Source: Lachnospiraceae bacterium | GTDB lineage: Bacteria; Bacillota; Clostridia; Lachnospirales; Lachnospiraceae | DNA length: 64,000 nt | NCBI GenBank assembly: GCA_910575275.1 | Contig: CAJTEE010000002.1 | Span: 658,604 to 722,603 of the forward strand | Reading direction: 5' to 3' | In this document: positions 25,968 to 33,822 of the stretch, piece by piece | How the letters are laid out: every line of letters starts with the position of its first letter | Numbering within the stretch: position 1 is the stretch's first letter | Notes under the pieces: model-generated | Database searches by the model: none | The model's input: the letters and a program-made list of their open reading frames with translations, nothing else | What the model was told of the DNA's origin: nothing | Made by a program: the position numbers and the translations under genes

Positions 25968-26000
25968 GAAACGTCATAAGTCTCTTTATGACGTTTCCTA
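25965..26000. terminator. Bidirectional terminator between the toxin gene and the secreted-protein gene
   Basis: A perfect 15-bp inverted repeat, TAGGAAACGTCATAA (25965-25979) and TTATGACGTTTCCTA (25986-26000), with a 6-nt loop, lies between convergent genes. AT-rich sequence with T residues follows on the plus strand. The left arm includes the toxin's TAG stop codon. Confidence 0.8.
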
Positions 26001-26007
26001 ATATATC

Positions 26008-27246
26008 TTAATTTTTATACTTCGTACTAAACAGATACACCATAGTCCCGTAATTGTCGCCAACCGTATTCCTGAATTCCACCTTGGAATCTCCGTTCTT
26101 ATATGTATAGCTTCCGGATCTGGTGCCGCCTCCATACAGGGTACCCCTCAGCTGCGGATATTCGGCCCTGAGCCTCGGCGCCTCCGGAATCTTCAGCTCG
26201 CCGGCGGAAATCCCGGCCGCCGTAAACGTAGTCGCCGGATGATCAAACCTGCGGTTACTAATCGTAATCTCAACCTCATTCAGGTCCTTAGCAAACCACA
26301 GCCGCACTTCATCCTCGCCGTCCTGTCCCGTTGGGCGGGAAGTGAAGTCGCCCCTTGTAAACTCCGGCGCGTTATAGATGTCCTTTGCCTGCTGCGCCGT
26401 AATCGGGTCAGTCCCGTTATAGCGAAGCGGAAAGCCAAAGTCGGCAAAGGTATCCAGAATCTCCGGCCCTGTCTTCTGGCTAAGCTCGGAAAGCTTTAAC
26501 GTCTTCCCGTTATACGTAATCGTCGAAAGCGCGCCCAGCAACTCCGGATTTGCCGGCTCCGGCTTCAGCTCCTCCTTCGGCGCAGTGTGGTCCGGCTTCC
26601 AGCGATTCGTACAGAATTCATATTTTTGGGCGCCGGCGTTAATGCCGACCGCCCTCCCTGGGTCTCCGCCGGCGCAGTACGAATAATCCCTGGTAAGGTA
26701 ACCGTACTGGAACGATCCGCCGGCCGTAAGCGGATACGCACCTGTAAGCTCCGAAAAATCACCGTTTCTCATCTTTTCACCACTCGCGCCCACAGCTCCG
26801 AACTTCGCATCCGAGGCCATCCCACAGCTTACCGTGATCCCGGAAACCACGCTGAATTCCAGCAGCCCGCTCAAAGTTTTCCCGTTCTCAACCACAGGAT
26901 CTGACGCGAACAGCAGCGTAATATACGAATTCTTTGTAAAATCGTACGAATTATACGCGTTCATGAGCACATCATGCGTAAGCCCATTCTCCCACTCAAC
27001 GCGTTTGTAATCTTCCACATACACATAAGCCTTGGTAATCACAAACCCGGCGCTCTCGAGCTGTGTCAGAATCTCCTCAAACGACATCGTCTCCCAGTCC
27101 GCCAGCCGAAGCTGCCGCCCGTTCACATCGATCACCGAAAGATCCGAAAAGACCTGATCCTTTTCCTGCGCAAACGCCGTAACCGAGCCGGCAAGCAGGC
27201 AGAGGCAAATCGCCGCCGCAAATAAACGGTTCAGAAAATGTTTCAA
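26008..27246 (-). CDS. Secreted protein of unknown function with an internal domain duplication
   Basis: The 412-residue protein begins with a signal peptide (basic KHFLNRL, hydrophobic AAAICLCLLAGSV, AFAQ cleavage). Two related segments follow: from about residue 36 (LSVIDVNGRQLRLADW...FEEILTQLESAGF) and about 240 (LSTITYNGKTLKLSEL...PEILDTFADFGF). The start codon is TTG, chosen because GGAAGGGGG lies before it and no ATG is near. A good promoter precedes it at 27288-27316. No family is recognised; it is a stand-alone gene facing the toxin-antitoxin pair. Confidence 0.75.
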   Translation of the reverse strand: MKHFLNRLFAAAICLCLLAGSVTAFAQEKDQVFSDLSVIDVNGRQLRLADWETMSFEEILTQLESAGFVITKAYVYVEDYKRVEWENGLTHDVLMNAYNSYDFTKNSYITLLFASDPVVENGKTLSGLLEFSVVSGITVSCGMASDAKFGAVGASGEKMRNGDFSELTGAYPLTAGGSFQYGYLTRDYSYCAGGDPGRAVGINAGAQKYEFCTNRWKPDHTAPKEELKPEPANPELLGALSTITYNGKTLKLSELSQKTGPEILDTFADFGFPLRYNGTDPITAQQAKDIYNAPEFTRGDFTSRPTGQDGEDEVRLWFAKDLNEVEITISNRRFDHPATTFTAAGISAGELKIPEAPRLRAEYPQLRGTLYGGGTRSGSYTYKNGDSKVEFRNTVGDNYGTMVYLFSTKYKN

Positions 27247-27287
27247 AAAATCGTCCCCCTTCCGGAAAAATTCCGTGAATTTTTTTT

Positions 27288-27316
27288 AATATATCACAAT
27301 TCAATTTTTTTGTAAA
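27288..27316 (-). promoter_or_regulatory. Promoter of the secreted-protein gene
   Basis: On the minus strand TTTACA (27311-27316), a 17-nt A/T-rich spacer and TATATT (27288-27293) lie about 42 nt before the TTG start codon. Both hexamers are close to the housekeeping consensus. Confidence 0.7.
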
Positions 27317-27376
27317 GAAAAAAGATTCCATGCCGTTTTTAAATGGCCATTCCCAGTAGCGACTGCGTTTTGCATG

Positions 27377-27925
27377 TCAACATTGATTTCCTAAACAAAT
27401 TTTAAGGAGAATTGGCGTCACAACAGATGAAACTATGATAAGCAAAATTACTGTTGTAAACACCCCCGCATCCATAAGCCCTACGCTCATCCCCTTCTGG
27501 GCAACAATCAATGCGACCTCTTTACGCGCCATCATGCCAACGCTAATGCACATGCTGTCACGTCCGGAAAAGCCGCACAGTTTTGCCATCAGCCCACAGC
27601 CTATAATCTTACCTAAAAGAGCCACTACAACGAAGCCGACTGTAAAGCAGATCATTTATGGGGTAATTCCCGTAAGCACTGTCTTGAGGCCGATGCTTGC
27701 AAAGAATACCAGTCCAAAGAACATATACGAGGTAATATCCATTTTCTGTTCGATGTATCCGGAATCCGGAAGATTGTAGAGAATCACGCCTGCCACAAAC
27801 GCTCCCGTTATGTCCGCAATTTCAAAATACGTTTCCGCGATATAAGCCATCAGCAGGCAAAGCCCCAGGCCTAAAATCGGTATTCGCTGTGTATGAGGAT
27901 GAGACTGATCTATTTTCTGAAACAA
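27377..27925 (-). pseudogene. C-terminal remnant of a CPA2-type cation:proton antiporter, interrupted by an in-frame TAA
   Basis: The readable part begins FQKIDQSHPHTQRIPILGLGLCLLMAYIAE and continues with ADITGAFVAGVILYN and FGLVFFASIGLKTVL. After an in-frame TAA (27656-27658) it goes on in the same frame with VVALLGKIIGCGLMAKLCGFS and SVGMMARKEVALIVAQKG. This is the C-terminal half of the transmembrane domain of KefB/NapA-like antiporters, normally about 380 residues or more. The N-terminal half is gone, replaced by Hsp20 sequence at about 27925. Translation of an active transporter is not possible. Confidence 0.85.
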
Positions 27926-28119
27926 CCGGGCAGATCCATATCTACCTCAAAATGGTCGTCGTGTTCCCGCACATCTGTCTTCATCATGTTCGCCGCATGA
28001 CGCCCGTACAGCTTCTTCTGCGCCTTCTGCATTGCCTTGTCATCGAACACAGGGAAATCAAAAATATCATCAAAGAATTCATCAAATAAGTTCTCTCCAA
28101 AAATACTGGGTGTCATCAT
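27910..28119 (-). pseudogene. Truncated Hsp20-family small heat-shock protein (N-terminal 65 codons)
   Basis: The frame reads TPSIFGENLFDEFFDDIFDF, then HAANMMKTDVREHDDHFEVDMDLPG, the normal start of a clostridial Hsp20 entering its alpha-crystallin domain. Homology stops at that PG (position about 27925). Four foreign codons from the antiporter region follow, then a stop. GGAGAG precedes the ATG, and an intact CIRCE operator lies about 130 nt upstream. Nearly the whole alpha-crystallin domain is missing, so chaperone function should be lost. Confidence 0.88.
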
Positions 28120-28249
28120 AAGTCATCTCTCCTTTTTTATTCGGCTAAAAAAATTTGTTAACCAAAGCTTTGGATATCCGGAAGAAACCGGCCTATTGGC
28201 AATCTGTTCTTTCTGTTCCATCTATTATAAGTATGTTATAGTATGAATA

Positions 28250-28276
28250 TTGGCACTCATCGAGAGTGAGTGCCAA
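28250..28276. promoter_or_regulatory. CIRCE operator (HrcA binding site) upstream of the truncated Hsp20 gene
   Basis: TTGGCACTC (28250-28258), exactly 9 nt, and GAGTGCCAA (28268-28276) form the CIRCE inverted repeat. The usual A-T pair at position 3 is changed to G-C on both arms, so the palindrome is perfect. A TATAAT lies downstream toward the gene on the minus strand. HrcA normally represses such promoters until heat shock. The stretch 28277-28407 holds no gene I can support. Confidence 0.9.
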
Positions 28277-28407
28277 TATTCATGTGAATTTTTTGTGCCC
28301 TACATAAGACCGCACGTAACGGTTCGGCCCGCAGCCGCGCGGATAGCGGCCAATAAAACCAAACCGCCATGAATCCGCCCCTCTCTGCCTCATGAGGGAC
28401 CGGGTAT

Positions 28408-28444
28408 AAAAAATGGGAGGCCGTACTAAAGTATCAGCCTCCCC
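28408..28444 (-). terminator. Rho-independent terminator of the pyridoxamine kinase gene
   Basis: On the minus strand GGGGAGGC and GCCTCCC pair around the stop codon region and are followed by ATTTTTT. The left arm lies in the last codons of the kinase gene. Confidence 0.75.
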
Positions 28445-29256
28445 AACAGCTCCTCAAAACACACTCCGTTCAGCACCGGTATTCCCATTTCGTCCGATCT
28501 CTTAATACAATCCCGCACAAACCGTGCCGCAAGCGACACTGCCTCCACAAGCGGCTGCCCGCCAAGCACGGCTCCCGCCAGCACGGAAGAAAACACATCG
28601 CCTGTCCCCGGCCTGGACACTCCGGCGCTTCGCATCCGGATGCATTCTGCCTCCCGCTTCCCGGCCTTTAACACCACATTCGCAAGAAAGTCCCCCTCTC
28701 TCACGCCCGTGATCACGACCGACCCTGCCCCCATGTCCTTAAGCTTCGAGGCCATGGCAAAAAGCTCCTGTCTCTTAAATCCCGTCTCCCGGTATGGCGT
28801 CCCGGTCAGCAGACAGCACTCGGTCACATTCGGGACCACCACATCGGAAACTGCCGCCAATTCCCTCATCTGTGCGCACATTGCTTCCGTATAGGTCTGA
28901 TACAACGCGCCGTCGTCCCCCATCACCGGGTCCACGATCACCACCGTGCCTTTCTTCTTCATCCTTCGCACGATCTCTATGGCAAGCCCCATCTGCTCTG
29001 CAGAGCCAAAAAAGCCGGTCAGCACCGCGTCAAACAAGAGCCCCAGCCTCTCCCAGGCCGCGACATAGGCCGCAAGCTTTTCCGTATAATCGTCATAAAA
29101 AAATGTCGGAAAACCTGTATGATTCGAGAGAATCGCCGTCGGAACCGGGCAGCACTGGTGCCGCATAACCGACAAAATGGGCATAGCCACTGTCAAAGAA
29201 CAGCGGCCATACCCGGATAAATCATTGATCACTGCAATTTTTTTCTGTGTATCCAT
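28426..29256 (-). CDS. Pyridoxamine/pyridoxal kinase (ribokinase-like)
   Basis: This enzyme phosphorylates vitamin B6 vitamers for salvage. The 276-residue protein begins KKIAVINDLSGYGRCSLT and has GFFGSAEQM, VIVDPVMGDDGALY, PNVTECCLLTGTPY and the anion-hole segment SRPGTGDVFSSVLAG, the hallmarks of the PdxK/PdxY group. The ATG 8 nt after the ECF S-component stop was chosen; the longer frame to 29445 overlaps that gene and lacks homology. Pairing with an ECF transporter subunit supports B6 salvage. Confidence 0.92.
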   Translation of the reverse strand: MDTQKKIAVINDLSGYGRCSLTVAMPILSVMRHQCCPVPTAILSNHTGFPTFFYDDYTEKLAAYVAAWERLGLLFDAVLTGFFGSAEQMGLAIEIVRRMKKKGTVVIVDPVMGDDGALYQTYTEAMCAQMRELAAVSDVVVPNVTECCLLTGTPYRETGFKRQELFAMASKLKDMGAGSVVITGVREGDFLANVVLKAGKREAECIRMRSAGVSRPGTGDVFSSVLAGAVLGGQPLVEAVSLAARFVRDCIKRSDEMGIPVLNGVCFEELLGRLIL

Positions 29257-29264
29257 ATCAGCCC

Positions 29265-29855
29265 TCACTCCCGGCTCACCCAAAAACCGGCCTTCTTGAG
29301 AGCCGGCCGAAGCGCCGAATAAAGCACCACCGCGATCACACCGTTTATCAGTGCATTGACTAACGTCGAATACGTGGTGATCGCAATCAAAGCCTTTACC
29401 GCCGAGGCCGCCTTGTCCGCATTCGGAAACAAAAGCGTATACCATACATATTTTAAAGCTGGTTCAAAAAAGCAATTGAACCCCAGCCCGCAGGCCGCTG
29501 CGATCACAGACCACTTTGCCACATAGCCGGGCGTGTGCTCCTTGGAAAGCCCCGCGATTTTATGCGCCACCAGGCCGACGATCAACCCGATCACCAGCTT
29601 CGTGATAAAGGTCCTGGGCGCCGAGGCCGCATACCCGCCCATCAAATCGGCCGCCGAAAGCCCGACCGCCCCCGCGAGCCCGCCGTACAGCCCGCCTAAC
29701 AGATACGCTCCTAACACGACAAACGCATTCCCGACATGGATCTTTGTCCCGGAAGCGGAAATTGCCGGAAACACCGCATATCCCACATAACAAAGCGCTG
29801 CCATAAGTCCCGCCTGTATGAGCCTCTGAAGCTGCTTTTCATTTTTCTCCGCCAT
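29265..29855 (-). CDS. ECF transporter S component, probably for vitamin B6
   Basis: The 196-residue membrane protein has about five to six hydrophobic segments and the S-component features AALCYVGYAVFP, KIHVGNAFVVLGAYLLGG and GGLAGAVGLSAADLM. S components bind a vitamin and work with a shared EcfA-EcfA'-EcfT module, which is not in this window. Substrate is inferred from the kinase gene 8 nt downstream (PdxU-like); the sequence alone does not prove it. Confidence 0.85.
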   Translation of the reverse strand: MAEKNEKQLQRLIQAGLMAALCYVGYAVFPAISASGTKIHVGNAFVVLGAYLLGGLYGGLAGAVGLSAADLMGGYAASAPRTFITKLVIGLIVGLVAHKIAGLSKEHTPGYVAKWSVIAAACGLGFNCFFEPALKYVWYTLLFPNADKAASAVKALIAITTYSTLVNALINGVIAVVLYSALRPALKKAGFWVSRE

Positions 29856-29958
29856 TTTTACGCATCTCCCCGCATATGTTTATTTTTCCACATCCTATCA
29901 CATACTTGGAGTGCTCAAAATATCCAGTTTAATCTTTTTTACCCAGTCCAGATGATTT

Positions 29959-31528
29959 TCACGAATCGCAAAATCCCCCTCCGATCAGCACCGTCTTCCC
30001 TCTGAATGCAAACCCATATCGACGTATCCTTTCCCTTGGAATCCCCTTTTCTACAAGGACCGTCTCATACTGCTTCCTCTCTATCTGATCTAACGCCGCC
30101 CTGACCGTGTCGGCCAATTCCACCATAAGCCCCTCTACGAAGCCGTGGTAAAACCGCTCCGGCCCCTCTCTCGACGGATTTTTCCCCGTATCGAAATAAC
30201 GGAAGACAGCCAATACAACTTCATTCATATAGGTATTCATCGCTCTGACATCTCCGAGCAAAAGCGCTTTAATAAAATCATTATAGCTGGAGGCCGCGAC
30301 AGAAAATCACTTCCGTACCAGGCTTCGAAACATCGTCCGTACCTCAAAATTTGTCAGCTCCAGTTCATACTCCTGCCGCCATTCCCCAAAGCTCGAAATG
30401 CCAGCGTTTAAGTGCTTTACCTTTAAATATCCGCTGGCAAGCAGCAGACTCCACACCGCCTGTTCATCTTCATCCAGTTGACTGTAAACGATCTGCTCGT
30501 CAATTTCTGCCACAATGGTTTCCCCACGCAGGAGGGCCTCAAACGAAGCCTTTAACCCTTTATCCCCCTCCTGAACCAGCTTTCCGACCAGGCTGTTCGA
30601 GCTTGTATTCGCCCAATATGGCGCTGCCTTTCCCTTATCCAGATAATTTAAAATCGACCACGGATTGTAAATATCCTTCTTCTTTCCAAAGGCAAAGCCA
30701 TCATACCAGCTTTTCACCTCTTTTTTTCGGTCAGACATTCCATACTCGGCTAACGCAGCCGATACCTCATCCTCCGTAAAGCCAAAGCAGTCCGCATAGT
30801 TTTCTGAGGTCGTTGTGATGACCTCCAGATTGTTTAAATCGGAAAAAACAGACTCCTTGCTCACTCTCGTAATCCCCGTCAAAAGAGCTCGTTCTAAATA
30901 GGGGTTCGTTTTAAACGCCGCATTAAAAAGCCCCCTTGTAAAGGAAACAAGCTCCTCCCAAGACCCCTTTATATATGCCTCCTGCATCGGCGTGTCATAT
31001 TCATCCAGGAGAATAATCATCCTTTTTCCATAGTAGCGTGAAAGAAACAGGGACAACTGGTGAAGCGCCATCGCCGCCGCCGTGTCATCCATATCCACCG
31101 AAACCGCGCGGAAAAACTGCTCCTCTTTTCATCTAAAACAGACTTTTCGCGCAGAAAACCATACTGTGAATACAGGTTTGACAATGTCTGGCAGATTTTC
31201 CTGCGCGCCGTTTCATAATCGGATTCCTTTATATTGGCGAAAGAGAGGCTGATAACCGGGTACGTTCCCTGCAGACCCTTAAACCGTTCCTGATTTCCTA
31301 TATAAAGCCCTTCAAATAATTCTCCTCTCCCCGCGTAACGGACAGAAAAAATGCTTCCACCATGCTAAGTGTCAAAGTTTTCCCAAATCTTCGCGGACGT
31401 TCAAGAAGCGTCGCAATGTCTCCGCTCTCCCACCATTCCTGAATGAACCGCGTCTTATCCATATAAAAATAGCGTTCCAGCCTCACTACCTCAAAATCCT
31501 GGTTTCCAAGCCCCACTGTCCGCGCCAT
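29959..31528 (-). pseudogene. Decayed AAA-ATPase-like / PD-(D/E)XK nuclease-like gene (DUF1703 group)
   Basis: Three pieces make one protein of about 520 residues. First, 31298-31528 (VGLGNQDFEVVRLERYFYMDK, RPRRFGKTLTLSMVEAFF with the P-loop). Second, 30307-31130 (IILLDEYDTPMQEAY, FGFTEDEVSAALAEYG, WYDGFAFG). Third, 29959-30306 (FYHGFVEGLMVEL to FRGKTVLIGG). A one-base loss near 31310 in a T-run, another near 31133 in an A-run, and a TGG-to-TGA change at 30307-30309 break the frame. Members are abundant, multicopy genes of gut Firmicutes with unknown role. Single-base sequencing errors could account for the two run-length lesions. Confidence 0.85.
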
Positions 31529-31586
31529 AGACCGGTATCCCCCTTTCCCAAATACAAATTTTTTGATCCCGTCTCCTGCGGGTCCG

Positions 31587-32258
31587 TCAGTCCGCAGACT
31601 CCACACAAATCAAAATTCCTTCCCGAAACCGCATGACCGCCCTCTCACCGGCCAGCTCATTGCTCACGCATAAGCTCGGATTCTCCAGAATCGAAATGTC
31701 TTTCTCCACCAGCGGATACTTAAACCCTGTCAGAGTAATCCCTCTTACCGTTTCCGTAAGCGGCAGAAACGACACGTACTTCCCATACACACGCCCCGCC
31801 GTAAACTCCGTCTCTGGCTCCTCCTTCGCATCTAACAGATATAGCTTGTTCTGCTCGTCGTAGAGGGCCGCCGAAAGCCCCCGCTTCTTCGCCTGCAAAA
31901 GCAGGTGGATATTGGAGATCTCGTGGTCAAGCCTCCCGCCCGTGGCGCCCAGGACGTCCACGGCGCCCGCGCCAAGCTGCTGCGCACGAAAAAAGGCAAG
32001 CTCCGTATCCGTCTCATCCTTTACCGGCTCATGGATGTCAAGCGAAAGCCCCGAATCTTCTTGGTAGCACAGAATCCGCTCCCTCCCAAAGGTATCAAAA
32101 TCCCCGACCGCAAGCTGCGGATGCAGCCCCAGTTTTAAGCACGCCCCAAAGCCCGCGTCCACGGCGATCACACATTCATAGCTTCTCCCTTTTAAAAAAT
32201 CCCGGGCAAACGGAAGCGAAAGCCGCCCGCCCGAGATCATCAAACACCGTTTTTTCAT
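31587..32258 (-). CDS. thiN: Thiamine diphosphokinase
   Basis: ThiN converts thiamine to thiamine diphosphate. The 223-residue protein has CVIAVDAGFGACLKLGLHPQLAVGDFDTF, DETDTELAFFRAQQLG and VLGATGGRLDHEISNIHLL, all family signatures. It is the last gene of the long housekeeping run and overlaps rpe by 4 nt, an arrangement common in Clostridia and Bacilli. Confidence 0.95.
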   Translation of the reverse strand: MKKRCLMISGGRLSLPFARDFLKGRSYECVIAVDAGFGACLKLGLHPQLAVGDFDTFGRERILCYQEDSGLSLDIHEPVKDETDTELAFFRAQQLGAGAVDVLGATGGRLDHEISNIHLLLQAKKRGLSAALYDEQNKLYLLDAKEEPETEFTAGRVYGKYVSFLPLTETVRGITLTGFKYPLVEKDISILENPSLCVSNELAGERAVMRFREGILICVESAD

Positions 32259-32917
32259 TCAGCCTGCTCCTCCATGGCCGCCAAAAGCCTGCGCACATTC
32301 GCCCTCACGTCTCCGTGAAAGACTGCCGAGCCCGCGACGAGCACATTGGCCCCGGCCGCCAGAATCTCTTTCGCATTCGCCGCAGAGACACCGCCATCTA
32401 CCTCGATATCCGCAAAAAGCCCCTGCTCGTCAAGCATCCGGCGCAGACGCCGGATCTTTTCAAGCGTATATGGAATAAACCTCTGCCCGCCGAAGCCTGG
32501 ATTGACGCTCATGATCAAAAACATGTCCGCCTCGCCGAGGATGCACGAAAGGCTCTCCACCGGGGTCGCAGGATTCACTGCCACCGCCGGCCTTGCGCCG
32601 CATTCCCGGATCTGGTTTAACGTCCGATCCAGGTGCCGGCAGGCCTCCGCATGGACGCAGATGATATCCGCCCCCGCCTTTCTCATCTCCTTCACATACC
32701 GCCCCGGCTCCTCGACCATCATATGCACGTCAAACACGCGGTCCGTACATGCCCTAAGCCGCTCAATCACCGGCATGCCGAAGGTGATGCTGGGCACAAA
32801 CGCCCCGTCCATCACATCCAGATGAATATACTGCGCGCCTGCCAAATCCGCCGCGCGCACCTCCTCGCCAAGCCTTGTAAAATCTGCCGCCAAAATCGAA
32901 GGTGCCAGGACTCTCAT
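32255..32917 (-). CDS. rpe: Ribulose-phosphate 3-epimerase
   Basis: Rpe interconverts ribulose 5-phosphate and xylulose 5-phosphate. The 220-residue TIM barrel contains APSILAADF, YIHLDVMDGAFVPSITFG, MSVNPGFGGQRFI and DIEVDGGVSAANA with the metal and phosphate ligands expected. It follows rsgA by 2 nt and overlaps thiN. Confidence 0.97.
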   Translation of the reverse strand: MRVLAPSILAADFTRLGEEVRAADLAGAQYIHLDVMDGAFVPSITFGMPVIERLRACTDRVFDVHMMVEEPGRYVKEMRKAGADIICVHAEACRHLDRTLNQIRECGARPAVAVNPATPVESLSCILGEADMFLIMSVNPGFGGQRFIPYTLEKIRRLRRMLDEQGLFADIEVDGGVSAANAKEILAAGANVLVAGSAVFHGDVRANVRRLLAAMEEQAE

Positions 32918-32919
32918 CT

Positions 32920-33798
32920 CTAATATCTCCTCATCTCTTTCAGTTCTTCATAAATCAACCGGTAATTTTCATAGCGCGAGGCTGCGATCTTCCCTCTTGC
33001 CACGGCCTCCTTTACACCGCACTCCCGTTCGCCCACATGGACGCAGCCAAGGAAACGGCACTCTTGCGTATATCCCGCAAACTCCGGGAAGCAAGCCCCC
33101 AGCTCCTCCGGTTCCAGGTTTTGAACGAACACCGTACTGAACCCCGGCGTGTCCATCAAAAACGTCTCCTGTTCCACGAAAAACAGCTCCGAATGGCGCG
33201 TCGTATGGCGTCCCCTGCGGATTTTTTCGCTGACTGACCCGGTCTCCATACCGGCCTCGGGCTGCAAAAGATTCGTGAGCGTAGACTTCCCGACGCCCGA
33301 CGGCCCCGCGAGCGCCGTCGTCTTCCCCCGAAGAAGGGTCAAAAGCTCACGGATCCCCTCCCCGCACAGAGCGGACAAAAGACGGACTTCATAACCGGCC
33401 CTCTGATAAATGTCCAAAAGCCGGCCAACTTTCTCAGAGGAGACCAACTCCTTTTTGTTAAAACAGATGACCGCGGGGATTCCCTGCGTCTCCATCGAAA
33501 CCAGAAAGCGATCCAGAAGATTCAGGTTCGGCACGGGGTCTGCGGCCGCAAAGACGAGCAGGGCCTGGTCGATATTGGCAACCGCGGGCCTAAGCAGGGA
33601 ATTTTTCCGTTCCAGCACCTCCGCTACGTTCCCGGTCCCCTCTGTCTCATCGAGGATCTCAAACTCTACGTCGTCGCCCACCAGAGGCTTAATCTTCCGA
33701 TTCCGAAACACGCCCCTAGCCCGGCACGCATAGACCCTGGAGAAGCCGTCGTGTACATAGTAAAAGCCAGCGATCCCCTTTACGATCTTTCCTTTCAT
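32920..33798 (-). CDS. rsgA: Ribosome small-subunit-dependent GTPase A
   Basis: RsgA checks late 30S assembly. The 292-residue protein shows the circularly permuted GTPase order: OB fold, NKKEL (G4), then GPSGVGKSTLTNLL (G1) and DTPGFS (G3). A zinc-binding end follows (CRFLGCVHVGERECGV). All motifs are intact. It lies 24 nt after the kinase gene. Confidence 0.97.
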   Translation of the reverse strand: MKGKIVKGIAGFYYVHDGFSRVYACRARGVFRNRKIKPLVGDDVEFEILDETEGTGNVAEVLERKNSLLRPAVANIDQALLVFAAADPVPNLNLLDRFLVSMETQGIPAVICFNKKELVSSEKVGRLLDIYQRAGYEVRLLSALCGEGIRELLTLLRGKTTALAGPSGVGKSTLTNLLQPEAGMETGSVSEKIRRGRHTTRHSELFFVEQETFLMDTPGFSTVFVQNLEPEELGACFPEFAGYTQECRFLGCVHVGERECGVKEAVARGKIAASRYENYRLIYEELKEMRRY

Positions 33799-33822
33799 CC
33801 ATTTCCCCCTGCCGTCATACCG

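Noticed and set aside
30307-31098. Intact independent ATPase gene
   Set aside because: The P-loop lies in another frame upstream and the C-terminal nuclease-like part continues in frame after a TGA, so this is the middle of a broken gene.
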